In this document: positions 1-7,670 of the stretch, piece by piece | Position numbering within the stretch: position 1 is the first letter of the stretch | How the letters are laid out: every line of letters starts with the position of its first letter | Assembly (NCBI GenBank): GCA_046706145.1 | Contig: JBJKPP010000267.1 | Location: forward strand, 1 to 10,609 | Length of the DNA: 10,609 bases | Direction of reading: 5' to 3' | Origin: JBJKPP01 sp046706145 | Lineage (GTDB): Bacteria; Bacteroidota; Ignavibacteria; Ignavibacteriales; Ignavibacteriaceae | The notes under the pieces: model-generated | Database searches by the model: none | What the model was told of the DNA's origin: nothing | The model's input: the letters and a program-made list of their open reading frames with translations, nothing else | Position numbers and translations under genes: made by a program

Positions 1-2327
1 CTTGATGCCATTTCATAACCTGGATTAAAGAAAGTATCTTCTAAGTTCAGCGGATGCAGTAAGTTTTCCTTTATAAAAATATCCAGACTTTTAAGTGAGA
101 CTTTTTCAATAACATTTTGAAGAATAACGGACTTTATTTCACTTTGTATTTCTTCCTCATCTTTGTCTGTTTTGCTCAAGCTTTTTGATATTCTATCTAC
201 GATATCCATACTATAGCTGTAGCTGGTATTAATATCATCAAACAAATTAATTTTGAATTTTTCATCCAATAGGTCGCGTATCTTTAATGAAGACAGTCTT
301 CTGTCAGAAAAATTAATTAGATAATTTCCTATCCTATCATCAAGGTTTAACTGGTTATAGTCTATGAGAAGTAAAACCGAATAGAGTGTAAAAATTTCAG
401 TAAGATTGTCTATATCAAATAAAGTTTTTGGCGAAACCTTCAAAGAGTTTTTAGCAAAAGTGTGATTACCAAAGTATTTGTTAAAAATTATTTTCTCTTG
501 ATGCGAAATTAACAAAGATGCACAGGGGAAAATTTCCTCTTTAATAGCATCGCTAATTAAAACTTCCGTTTTTGAAAAATCGTAATAATTGTTGGATTCA
601 TCTTCATTATAAATAGATTTGCTTTTTGATAAATTCATCCCGCTGCCCAGCATAAAATTAGATTCTGGGATTGTTATAGGCAGTTTACCGGCAATATTTA
701 TTTCTCCTAATATTGCTTTTACAGCGGCTTCTTGAGAAGAAATGGAATCTCCATAAGCGCAAATTAATGATGGTCCATCGGGAAAGGCTGAAACAAGATA
801 AGGGTTTCCGAAAAAGATTATTATAGATGGCCTGTTTATTTTTCTTAGTTCATTAATTAAGACCATTTCTTTATCGGTAAAGCCTATTGTTCCTTTGCTA
901 GGTTTAGCCTTAATAAAAACCGAAACTAATATGAGTTCTGAATCTTTTGCTTCATTCAATATTTCCAGATAAGAATTTTCTTCACTTGTGGGATTAATGT
1001 AGAAACTGTTTACATAGTTTAAGTCATTTTTTAGTCTTTCTGCAAAGTATTTTTGCTTGTCTTCAAAAACATTATCTGAAATATTTATGTTTAAGATTTT
1101 AAAGTAGTTCTCCCGTTTTAGCGGAATAACTTGAGAGACATTTCTTAATAGTGTAATAGATTTTTCAGAAATTTCATTTATTAAACGTAAGTGCGATTTG
1201 TAGCCGTAGAGTTTTTTTACCGAATCTTTTTCATATTTCTTTTGCTGTTCAATGTTGTAAAACTTTTTAGCGCACAAAAGCTTTCTTACACTTTTTTCAA
1301 TCCTGCTTATATTAATTTTATCATTTTTTACTGCGTTGACCAGGGCGCCCAAAGTTCTTTCGGCATTTTCGGGTTTAGTCAACAAATCAATACCGGCATT
1401 AATTGCTAGAACTGTTGCTTCTTCTATAGAGAAATATTTTGTTACGGCACTCATATCCATCGCATCCGAAACAATTAGACCTTCAAATCCCATTTCTTCA
1501 ATAAGCAAGTCGGTAATTACTGTTTTAGAAAGCGAAGCAGGCAGACCAGATTTTTTCTCTAAGGAAAGAACTTCCAGGTGTCCAATCATTATAGATTTAA
1601 CACCAGCATTTAGTGCTTCTATAAAGGGGGCAAGATCTCCTTTAAAAAGAAATTTCTTGTTCAGATGGACTTGGGGGATATCAATATGCGAGTCTGCTTC
1701 AGAGCTGCCATGACCGGGAAAATGTTTGACTGTGGAAATAATCCCCGAGTCATTGGTCCCTTTTATAAATTCTGCTGCAAATTTGATGACTAGATTTTTC
1801 TCATCAGAGAATGCTCTTATATTAATTATGGGATTTCCGCTGTTTGTATTTACATCGGCAACTGGTGCATAATTTTGGAATACACCCATCGCTTTGGCCT
1901 GTAAGCCGATTGATTTTCCCATTAAATAAGCAAAGTTGGGATTTCCGGTTGCGGCAACCGCCATGGCATAGGGGTACTCCGGCGTATTTTTCAATCTCAT
2001 TCCTAGTCCACGTTCAAAGTCAGATGCAACCAGCAATGGGATTTCGGAAACTTCTTGCAATTTATTAATTAATTTTACTTGTTCATTTAATGAACCTTCG
2101 AATAGAATTATACCGCCAAACTTTTTATTTTTTACTAATTTTACAATTTTATCTGATTCCGACTCATTATTGGTACTGTTTCCAAAGACTCCTGGGAAAA
2201 TGAGCTGAGCGCATTTTTCCTCAACACTCATTTCACTAATTTTATTCTCAACCCATTCATATTCTGACTGGGAAATTGGGAACAGGTTGAAGAAACTGAA
2301 ATTTTTGTGAGTACCATCCATTGTCAT
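1..2327 (-). CDS. nagZ: NagZ-type GH3 beta-N-acetylglucosaminidase fused to a degenerate beta-lactamase-like domain (3' end cut by window edge)
   Basis: 775 residues are visible and the reading frame is still open at the left edge. Residues ~30-350 form the GH3 catalytic barrel. The NagZ signature KHFPGHG-x4-DSH lies at 201-214, giving the Asp212/His214 acid-base dyad, and VSDAMDM carries the nucleophile Asp288. Residues ~390-555 are the GH3 C-terminal sandwich (GNPYLVSAFPDGP, then AGKLPITIP). From ~588 on, the chain aligns to class C beta-lactamase-type serine hydrolases, but the catalytic residues are substituted (Asn641 and Glu644 replace Ser and Lys; Gln728 replaces Tyr). Family knowledge: NagZ cuts GlcNAc from (anhydro)MurNAc-peptides. 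No signal peptide is visible, and an in-frame TAA two codons before ATG 2327 rules out a longer start; a second ATG at 2321 is possible. It follows the serine hydrolase by 23 bp, so it is probably the last known gene of the operon. The glycosidase call is firm; the role of the last domain is unknown. Confidence 0.93.
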   Translation of the reverse strand, partial: MTMDGTHKNFSFFNLFPISQSEYEWVENKISEMSVEEKCAQLIFPGVFGNSTNNESESDKIVKLVKNKKFGGIILFEGSLNEQVKLINKLQEVSEIPLLVASDFERGLGMRLKNTPEYPYAMAVAATGNPNFAYLMGKSIGLQAKAMGVFQNYAPVADVNTNSGNPIINIRAFSDEKNLVIKFAAEFIKGTNDSGIISTVKHFPGHGSSEADSHIDIPQVHLNKKFLFKGDLAPFIEALNAGVKSIMIGHLEVLSLEKKSGLPASLSKTVITDLLIEEMGFEGLIVSDAMDMSAVTKYFSIEEATVLAINAGIDLLTKPENAERTLGALVNAVKNDKINISRIEKSVRKLLCAKKFYNIEQQKKYEKDSVKKLYGYKSHLRLINEISEKSITLLRNVSQVIPLKRENYFKILNINISDNVFEDKQKYFAERLKNDLNYVNSFYINPTSEENSYLEILNEAKDSELILVSVFIKAKPSKGTIGFTDKEMVLINELRKINRPSIIIFFGNPYLVSAFPDGPSLICAYGDSISSQEAAVKAILGEINIAGKLPITIPESNFMLGSGMNLSKSKSIYNEDESNNYYDFSKTEVLISDAIKEEIFPCASLLISHQEKIIFNKYFGNHTFAKNSLKVSPKTLFDIDNLTEIFTLYSVLLLIDYNQLNLDDRIGNYLINFSDRRLSSLKIRDLLDEKFKINLFDDINTSYSYSMDIVDRISKSLSKTDKDEEEIQSEIKSVILQNVIEKVSLKSLDIFIKENLLHPLNLEDTFFNPGYEMAS

Positions 2328-2350
2328 AAATTATTTGTGACAGAATAATA

Positions 2351-3547
2351 CTATTTGTTTTCAAGTGATTCGATTACAGCATCGTGTAGCTTCGGCCTTA
2401 CCCACAAAATTTTTAGGTCTTTCCTTGTTGGGTAAACCCTGTTGGTAAGGAAAACTACAAATAAATCTCTGGTTGGGTCTGTCCAGACAGATGTTCCAGT
2501 AAATCCGGTATGTCCGTATGAAAGGTTACTGAATAAATGTCCCGCAGATGAATAACCTTTTAGTGATTTTGTGTCCCATCCCAAAGCTCTTGTGCTTAAG
2601 TCAGATTGTCTTTTAGTGAAAAGCTCAACGGTCGAAGGTTTTATAAATTGTTTACCCTCATAATTGCCTTTTTGCAGAAGCATCTGAAGTAACCTTGCCA
2701 TATCTCCTGCAGTGGAGAAAAGTCCTGCGTGTCCGGCTACTCCGCCGAGTAAGCTGGAAGTTTCATCATGCACCTCACCCCAAATTTGTTTATGTCTCCA
2801 TGTACTGTCATATTCTGTAGGTGCTATTCTATATTTTAGTGAGGCCGGAGGATTATACATCGTACTGTACATTGCAAGGGGTTTAAAAATATTTTGTTCG
2901 GCAAATTTATCCAGGGTTTTTCCAGTCACTTTCTCTATGATTTTTCCCATCAGAATCATGTTCAAATCCGAATAAACCATCTTTGAACCTGTTGGGTAAA
3001 CTAGAGTATCATTAAAAATTTCATTCATCACTGCTTGAGGTTTATTTTGTACGGTGTCGAAATAGCTGAAGGGTCTTGTAATATCTGGCCTCAAACCGCT
3101 GTCATGCAAAAGAAGATTTCTTATGGTTACTTTTTCTTTACCATTTTTTCCAAATGCAGGAAGATACTTTGCAACAGGGTCATCAAGTTTTATTAAACCT
3201 CTATCATAACACATCATTGTTGCAGTTGTTGTAGATATTACCTTGGAAACAGATGCGAGGTCATACATAGTATTCCACGAAACCGGAGTTGAATTTGGAT
3301 CATATGTGAAATGGCCATAAGCCTTTTCATAGATAATTGCACTGTCTTGTGCAATTAGAACCACAGCGCCTGGAAACGCAGAATCTTTTATCGCATCATT
3401 TACCACCTTGTCAACTAATTCGAACCTGTTTGCCATTGACGATGAGTCTGTGCCAGTATTATTTGGGTTAGAAGTTGTCTTAGGTGTGGCGGCAGTTAAA
3501 ATTATTGTTGAAAATAATATGAACAGTATAGAAAGTTTTTTAAACAT
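2351..3547 (-). CDS. Exported serine hydrolase of the beta-lactamase / AmiE-like family
   Basis: 398 aa. The N-terminus (MFKKLSILFILFSTIILTAA) is a classical signal peptide with a likely cut near residue 20 and no lipobox Cys, so the protein should be periplasmic. Motifs of the class C beta-lactamase/DD-peptidase fold are intact: SVSK at 99-102 (nucleophile Ser99, Lys102), YSD at 192-194 and HTG at 346-348. The stretch LLGGVAGHAGLFST (267-280) is typical of members encoded beside NagZ. In Bacillus subtilis the nagZ neighbour amiE encodes such a protein acting as N-acetylmuramyl-L-alanine amidase. A similar peptide-trimming role on muropeptides fits here, but an esterase or DD-carboxypeptidase activity cannot be excluded. 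It starts 8 bp after the permease stop. It is also the intact counterpart of the degenerate domain in the next gene, sharing an aligned stretch beginning DAIK-x3-FP. Confidence 0.92.
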   Translation of the reverse strand: MFKKLSILFILFSTIILTAATPKTTSNPNNTGTDSSSMANRFELVDKVVNDAIKDSAFPGAVVLIAQDSAIIYEKAYGHFTYDPNSTPVSWNTMYDLASVSKVISTTTATMMCYDRGLIKLDDPVAKYLPAFGKNGKEKVTIRNLLLHDSGLRPDITRPFSYFDTVQNKPQAVMNEIFNDTLVYPTGSKMVYSDLNMILMGKIIEKVTGKTLDKFAEQNIFKPLAMYSTMYNPPASLKYRIAPTEYDSTWRHKQIWGEVHDETSSLLGGVAGHAGLFSTAGDMARLLQMLLQKGNYEGKQFIKPSTVELFTKRQSDLSTRALGWDTKSLKGYSSAGHLFSNLSYGHTGFTGTSVWTDPTRDLFVVFLTNRVYPTRKDLKILWVRPKLHDAVIESLENK

Positions 3548-3550
3548 TTT

Positions 3551-3557
3551 TCACCTC
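3551..3557 (-). promoter_or_regulatory. Shine-Dalgarno of the serine hydrolase, overlapping the permease stop codon
   Basis: On the minus strand GAGGTGA lies just before the ATG at 3547, with GAGG about six bases from the start. It shares bases with the permease TGA stop (3556-3558). This is the clearest ribosome binding site in the window, and the arrangement suggests translational coupling of hydrolase to permease. Confidence 0.75.
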
Positions 3558-4848
3558 AGGTTTTTTCTTGTTTTTTGCCAAACTCAGGGTCTATTGGAAT
3601 AAATTTCGTTATGATGAAAGCCGGAATAGTTGCTATGCATACCCACACAAAAAAATGTTTGTAGCCAATTAATTCCTGAATCCAGCCGCTTGCCATTCCT
3701 GGAAGCATCATTCCCAGAGCCATCAAACCAGTGGCAATTGCAAAGTGAGAAGTTTTGTGATCTCCTTCCGACACATAAATAAGATAGAGAGTAAAAGCAG
3801 TAAATCCAAATCCATAACCAAATTGTTCAATTGCAACCAGGATATTAACTAAAAATAAATTGGAAGTTTGAGTAAAAGAAAGATAAACATAAACAAGGTC
3901 AGGAAGATTGATAGCGATTAACATCCACCATATCCAGTATTTTAGTCCTTGTTTTGCAGCAACAATTCCACCCAATATTCCTCCGACTGTTAAGGCTATA
4001 ACACCCACAGTACCGTAGATGATTCCTACTTCTGATGTATGCAATCCAAGACCACCGGCTGCTTTAGTATCAAGAAGAAAAAGCGGCGCTATCTTCCCAA
4101 GCTGTGCTTCGCCCAATCTGTATAACATTATGAAACCAAGAATTAATAGAATTTTATTTTTTTTGAAAAATTTAGCGAAAGTTGTAAAGAATTCTTTAAG
4201 TACTGATTCTACGGAAACAGTTGAAACAACGGACTTATCACTTTTCGGATAAGGAAGGATAAATTTGTGATAGCCAAATATTAATAGATATAAACATGCA
4301 GTTGCGACAATTGAGATTGTCCATGCCAACGGGATATTATTGAAAGAAACTTCGAGTTTTCCCGCAATATACACAAGTAAACCTTGTCCGAAAATCATGG
4401 CGAGACGATAAAAAGTGTTTCTTATTCCTACAAAGAAAGCCTGATCATGCTGATCAAGGCCCAACATATAAAAACCGTCTGCGGCTATATCGTGCGTAGC
4501 AGAACCGAATGCAATAAGCCAGAAGAAAGCCAGAGAATATCTAAAGAAATTGTTAGTTGGTATTGTGAGGGCAACTCCTGCAAGACCCGCTCCTACTATC
4601 AATTCCATTGTAACAATCCACAAACGTTTCGTTTTCAGTATATCAACAATGGGTGCCCAAAAAGGTTTTATAACCCAGGGTAAATAAAGTAAGCTAGTGT
4701 AAAGCGTTATGTCGGCATTTGATTCTCCGAGTCTTTTGTACATTATACCCGATACATACATAACTAAGATGTATGGTATTCCTTCCGCAAAGTATAAAGA
4801 GGGAACCCAGGACCAAGAATTTCGTTTCTCAGGTTTATTGTTAAACAT
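3556..4848 (-). CDS. AmpG-like MFS permease (muropeptide/amino-sugar import)
   Basis: 430 aa from the chosen start, strongly hydrophobic with about 12 apparent membrane segments, so an inner-membrane carrier. Features of the AmpG/PAT branch of the MFS are visible: YFAEGIPY in helix 1 (19-26), PWVIKPFWAPIVD before the first cytoplasmic loop (57-69), and GSATHDIAADGF (115-126), which resembles the AmpG stretch ATQDIA. Family knowledge: AmpG imports GlcNAc-anhydroMurNAc-(peptides), and related Bacteroidota carriers take up MurNAc or muropeptides. The frame is open up to an ATG at 4893, but the ATG at 4848 gives a normal 8-bp overlap with the kinase stop and places helix 1 close to the N-terminus, so I prefer it. 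Lying between an amino-sugar kinase and wall-fragment hydrolases supports wall-sugar uptake. The exact substrate is inferred. Confidence 0.9.
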   Translation of the reverse strand: MFNNKPEKRNSWSWVPSLYFAEGIPYILVMYVSGIMYKRLGESNADITLYTSLLYLPWVIKPFWAPIVDILKTKRLWIVTMELIVGAGLAGVALTIPTNNFFRYSLAFFWLIAFGSATHDIAADGFYMLGLDQHDQAFFVGIRNTFYRLAMIFGQGLLVYIAGKLEVSFNNIPLAWTISIVATACLYLLIFGYHKFILPYPKSDKSVVSTVSVESVLKEFFTTFAKFFKKNKILLILGFIMLYRLGEAQLGKIAPLFLLDTKAAGGLGLHTSEVGIIYGTVGVIALTVGGILGGIVAAKQGLKYWIWWMLIAINLPDLVYVYLSFTQTSNLFLVNILVAIEQFGYGFGFTAFTLYLIYVSEGDHKTSHFAIATGLMALGMMLPGMASGWIQELIGYKHFFVWVCIATIPAFIITKFIPIDPEFGKKQEKT

Positions 4849-5776
4849 TATGCGAGTCCCTAATTCTTTCTCCGGCAAGTAAAAGTGCACCAAAGGCAGG
4901 CTGTTTTTGAGGTTTTATGATAACGGTGTTGTGTAATTCTTTCTTTACCTTTTTTCTTAGTAAATCAGAAAAAATATTTTTGTTTTCTAAAATCCCCCCT
5001 GAGAAAGATACTTTAAGGACTTTTTGATTTAACTTTTTTTGTGTGGCTTTTATATGAAAAATGAGTTCTTCCGTTTCTTCATTTATAATTTTGGTTGCAA
5101 TTGTATCTTTTTTTTCTGCAGCTTTCAACACAAGGGGAACAAGACTTGCTATATCAAGCTTTTTCCTATAAATAGATGTGATTAAATCATCAGCAGATTT
5201 TATTTTATATTTTTTTCTGATGAGTTGTGTGATTTCTGTTTTTTGTCCACGACCATCTAATTCCTTAGATACAGCATTTAGTCCTTTTCGTCCAATTGAA
5301 TAACCACTTCCTTCATCTCCAATTAATCTACCGAACCCGCCTACTCTAAAAATTTCGCCGTTTTCGTTTTTTCCAAACATTATTGAACCTGTTCCGGCAA
5401 TTAAAATGCTTCCGGGTTTTCCTGAAAAAGCTCCTTCTAATGCAATTCTTGCATCGGAAACCACATGGAAATTTTTGAATCTTATATTTTTAGAGTTTAA
5501 AAATTTAAGGAAGGATTTGCGCAAGCTTTCAGCATCTGTTTTTCTTCCTGCACCGGCGGTTCCAATTACGATTGCTGAAAGATTTTCGAATTTAATTTTA
5601 TTCTTTTTTAGACAATGACTTATAAGGTTGTAAATTCTTTTATTAACTTCATCTAAGCCGAACACCAAAAAGTTTGATGCTTCGCCTTTGCATTCATCTA
5701 TTACGTTTAATTCCAGGTCGGAAAGGACACATTTTGTTTTTGTTCCTCCTCCGTCAATGCCAATTAAATATTTCAT
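4841..5776 (-). CDS. BadF/BadG/BcrA/BcrD-type ATPase, probable N-acetylglucosamine/N-acetylmuramic acid kinase
   Basis: 311 aa, normal length for eukaryotic NAGK/bacterial MurK-type kinases in the ASKHA superfamily. Seen: phosphate-1 loop GIDGGGTKTK (6-15), a candidate catalytic Asp108 in VVSDARIALEGA (equivalent to Asp107 of human NAGK), phosphate-2 loop IAGTGSI (126-132), GDEGSGYSIG (153-162), and the adenosine motif SGGI near the C-terminus. Known role of this group: ATP-dependent 6-phosphorylation of GlcNAc, or of MurNAc for MurK of the Bacteroidota murTKQR locus. It is the first gene of the minus-strand run and overlaps the permease by 8 bp, so the imported sugar is probably its substrate or is released by the downstream NagZ. 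GlcNAc versus MurNAc (or glucosamine) cannot be settled from sequence. No strong Shine-Dalgarno precedes the ATG at 5776. Confidence 0.9.
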   Translation of the reverse strand: MKYLIGIDGGGTKTKCVLSDLELNVIDECKGEASNFLVFGLDEVNKRIYNLISHCLKKNKIKFENLSAIVIGTAGAGRKTDAESLRKSFLKFLNSKNIRFKNFHVVSDARIALEGAFSGKPGSILIAGTGSIMFGKNENGEIFRVGGFGRLIGDEGSGYSIGRKGLNAVSKELDGRGQKTEITQLIRKKYKIKSADDLITSIYRKKLDIASLVPLVLKAAEKKDTIATKIINEETEELIFHIKATQKKLNQKVLKVSFSGGILENKNIFSDLLRKKVKKELHNTVIIKPQKQPAFGALLLAGERIRDSHNV

Positions 5777-5908
5777 TTTTTCGCTGAAAACTGAAATTTT
5801 AAGTTAGAAAAATTTGTTGGAACTTGAAATGGTTATTATTCATCTAAATCGGAGAAATTGTCTATTATATTTCGGCAAAATAAGTTAATTTGCACAAAGG
5901 TAAAAAAG
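5777..5908. promoter_or_regulatory. Divergent intergenic region expected to hold promoters for both directions
   Basis: About 130 bp of AT-rich DNA separate the kinase start (leftward) from the PLP enzyme start (rightward), so both promoters should lie here. On the plus strand TTAATTTG (5885-5892) is one mismatch from the Bacteroidota -7 consensus TAnnTTTG, but no well-spaced -33 TTG partner is visible. On the minus strand only TAACTTAA, two mismatches off, is seen. No clear operator palindrome was found. The promoter positions are weak guesses; only the location follows from gene order. Confidence 0.4.
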
Positions 5909-7426
5909 ATGAGCAATACTTTTCACGAAATAATGGATTCCCAAGAAAAATATTTTGAGCAGTTTAGGAACAACATTGTCGGCATAAACGATTCTTTTAC
6001 TTCGCCTTATGGAAAGAAAAAAATTATTTATGCAGACTGGATAGCAAGCGGGAGATTATACTCACCAATTGAAAAAAAGATGCTGGAAACGTTTGGCCCA
6101 TTAATCGGAAATACTCACTCGGAAGCTAGTGTTACGGGAACATCCATGACACTTTCTTATCATTACGCTCACGAAGTAATTAAGAAACATGTTAATGCAA
6201 AAAAAGATGATGTGATAATTACAGCCGGTTCCGGAATGACAGCAATGATTAATAAATTTCAAAGAATTTTAGGATTAAAAATTCCGGAACAGCTAAGAGA
6301 TTTTTTGAAATTACCTGCCGAGCTGAAACCTGTTGTTTTTGTCACCCATATGGAACATCATTCAAATCAAACATCATGGGAAGAAACAATTGCCGAGGTT
6401 GTGGTTATTGAACCCGACAACAATGGTCTTGTGAATATTAGTGACTTTGAAGAAAAGTTGAATAAATATAAAGATAGAAAATTAAAAATAGGTTCCTTTA
6501 CAGCTTGCTCAAATGTTACAGGGATTGAGGTCCCTGTGCATGAACTCGCAAAAATTATGCATGAAAATGGAGGCTTCTGTTTTGTTGACTATGCATGTTC
6601 GGCTCCTTATGTAAAAATTGATATGCATCCTGATAATCCTCTGGAAAAATTAGATGCAATTTTCTTCTCTCCTCATAAATTTTTGGGTGGGCCAGGCACT
6701 CCCGGAGTAACTGTTTTTGATTCTAAACTTTATCATAACAAAGTACCTGATAATCCTGGCGGTGGTACAGTCGATTGGACTAATCCATGGGGACAGCACA
6801 AGTTTGTTTCGAATATAGAACTTAGAGAAGATGGCGGCACACCTGCTTTTCTTCAAACAATAAAAGCAGCACTTTGTATAGAGCTTAAAGAAAAAATGGG
6901 GATAGAAAAAATGCGGCAAAGGGAAGAAGAACTTGTCAATATTGCATTCCATGAGTTTTCTCTTATCCCGCATCTTCACATTCTGGCTGAAAATATAAAA
7001 GAAAGACTTGGAGTAATCTCATTTTATGTGGATAATATTCATTATAATTTAATTGTAAAACTTTTGAATGACAGGTATGGAATTCAGGTAAGGGGCGGGT
7101 GTTCGTGTGCTGGAACTTATGGTCATTATTTACTGCATGTTACTCCGGATGCATCCAAACATATTACAGAACAAATCGACAGGGGTGATTTTTCTCAAAA
7201 ACCAGGATGGGTGCGTCTTTCTCTCCACCCGACTATGACTAATGATGAGCTATATTTTATCCTCAATGCAATAAAAGAAACAGTTGAAAATATAGAAACA
7301 TGGAAGAAAGATTATAAATATGTTTCTACTAAAAATGAATTTGTAAATGTGCTTCAAAAGAATGGAGAGGATTCAATAAGACAGTGGTTCACACTGGAAG
7401 ATTTTCAGTATCAGGATAAAGATTAG
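5909..7426 (+). CDS. Class V aminotransferase-fold PLP enzyme, cysteine desulfurase/selenocysteine lyase-like
   Basis: 505 aa. Fold-type I PLP enzyme of the NifS/SufS/CsdA branch. The opening YADWIASGRLYSPIE (41-55) matches the usual start of the domain. TAGSGMTAM (105-113) is the phosphate-binding area. THMEHHSN (146-153) has the ring-stacking His, VDYACSAPY (226-234) the Asp that pairs with the pyridine nitrogen, and FFSPHKFLGGPGTPG (252-266) the Schiff-base Lys257. The loop VRGGCSCAG puts Cys400 where SufS/CsdA carry the persulfide Cys, with a second Cys398. It is longer than SufS (~405 aa), with extra residues between 120 and 140 and at the C-terminus. I chose ATG 5909 because AAAGG lies seven bases upstream and the domain begins soon after; an ATG at 5858 would add 17 poorly protein-like residues. 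No SufE, IscU or other Fe-S gene is adjacent, so the substrate is unknown. Confidence 0.9.
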   Translation: MSNTFHEIMDSQEKYFEQFRNNIVGINDSFTSPYGKKKIIYADWIASGRLYSPIEKKMLETFGPLIGNTHSEASVTGTSMTLSYHYAHEVIKKHVNAKKDDVIITAGSGMTAMINKFQRILGLKIPEQLRDFLKLPAELKPVVFVTHMEHHSNQTSWEETIAEVVVIEPDNNGLVNISDFEEKLNKYKDRKLKIGSFTACSNVTGIEVPVHELAKIMHENGGFCFVDYACSAPYVKIDMHPDNPLEKLDAIFFSPHKFLGGPGTPGVTVFDSKLYHNKVPDNPGGGTVDWTNPWGQHKFVSNIELREDGGTPAFLQTIKAALCIELKEKMGIEKMRQREEELVNIAFHEFSLIPHLHILAENIKERLGVISFYVDNIHYNLIVKLLNDRYGIQVRGGCSCAGTYGHYLLHVTPDASKHITEQIDRGDFSQKPGWVRLSLHPTMTNDELYFILNAIKETVENIETWKKDYKYVSTKNEFVNVLQKNGEDSIRQWFTLEDFQYQDKD

Positions 7427-7670
7427 TGATTAATTTACCTAAATCTTGATATTTTTTTTATAACCAACATATTCCAACTCACAAAATTCTTAATCTTACC
7501 TCTTTCTAACATATTAGTTTTTTGTTTAAACTCCAGTAAATACTTAACGTTTTTCAGAGAAGATTAATAGTAAGATTATGGTTGAGATTGTGACAACATA
7601 ATAATTAATGTAATTCTCCTTCAAAATATGGAGGAGAATATGATTTGATTTATTATGTCACTAAGATTAT
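7427..7670. other. Non-coding AT-rich spacer
   Basis: No credible gene on either strand. A T8 run (7452-7459) lies 25 bases after the stop of the PLP enzyme, but the sequence before it forms only about a 4-bp stem, so a classical terminator is not supported there. The only notable structure is the hairpin listed separately at 7613-7639. Confidence 0.6.
7613..7639 (+). repeat. Inverted repeat, 11-bp stem with 5-nt loop; possible terminator or RNA hairpin
   Basis: ATTCTCCTTCA (7613-7623) pairs with TGGAGGAGAAT (7629-7639) around the loop AAATA. Ten pairs are Watson-Crick and one is T-G, which pairs as U-G only in a plus-strand RNA. The sequence after it is AT-rich but has no continuous T run, so intrinsic termination is uncertain. 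It lies between the PLP enzyme and the TonB remnant, which converge here. Confidence 0.5.

Noticed and set aside
1191..2068. Several plus-strand open frames of 70-125 codons antisense to the GH3 gene
   Set aside because: They lie opposite a coding frame with full GH3 motifs, lack protein-family features and have no convincing ribosome binding sites; they are shadows.
4384..4683. Plus-strand open frame of 99 codons inside the permease gene
   Set aside because: Antisense to a clearly conserved membrane transporter; composition is not protein-like.
4849..4893. Longer permease N-terminus starting at ATG 4893
   Set aside because: It would overlap the kinase by 53 bp and add 15 residues before the normal AmpG-like start; the ATG at 4848 gives a typical short overlap.
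5858..5908. Longer PLP enzyme N-terminus starting at ATG 5858
   Set aside because: The 17 extra residues do not resemble the family, and ATG 5909 has a better-spaced AAAGG.
6650..6979. Minus-strand open frame of 109 codons inside the PLP enzyme gene
   Set aside because: Opposite the Schiff-base Lys region of a well-supported gene; no family resemblance.
7452..7459. T8 run after the PLP enzyme as an intrinsic terminator
   Set aside because: The preceding sequence forms only about a 4-bp stem, too weak for a supported terminator call.
7491..7578. Inverted pair TAATCTTAC (7491-7499) and GTAAGATTA (7570-7578)
   Set aside because: Nine-base arms 70 bases apart in AT-rich DNA can arise by chance; no flanking target duplication or element between them.
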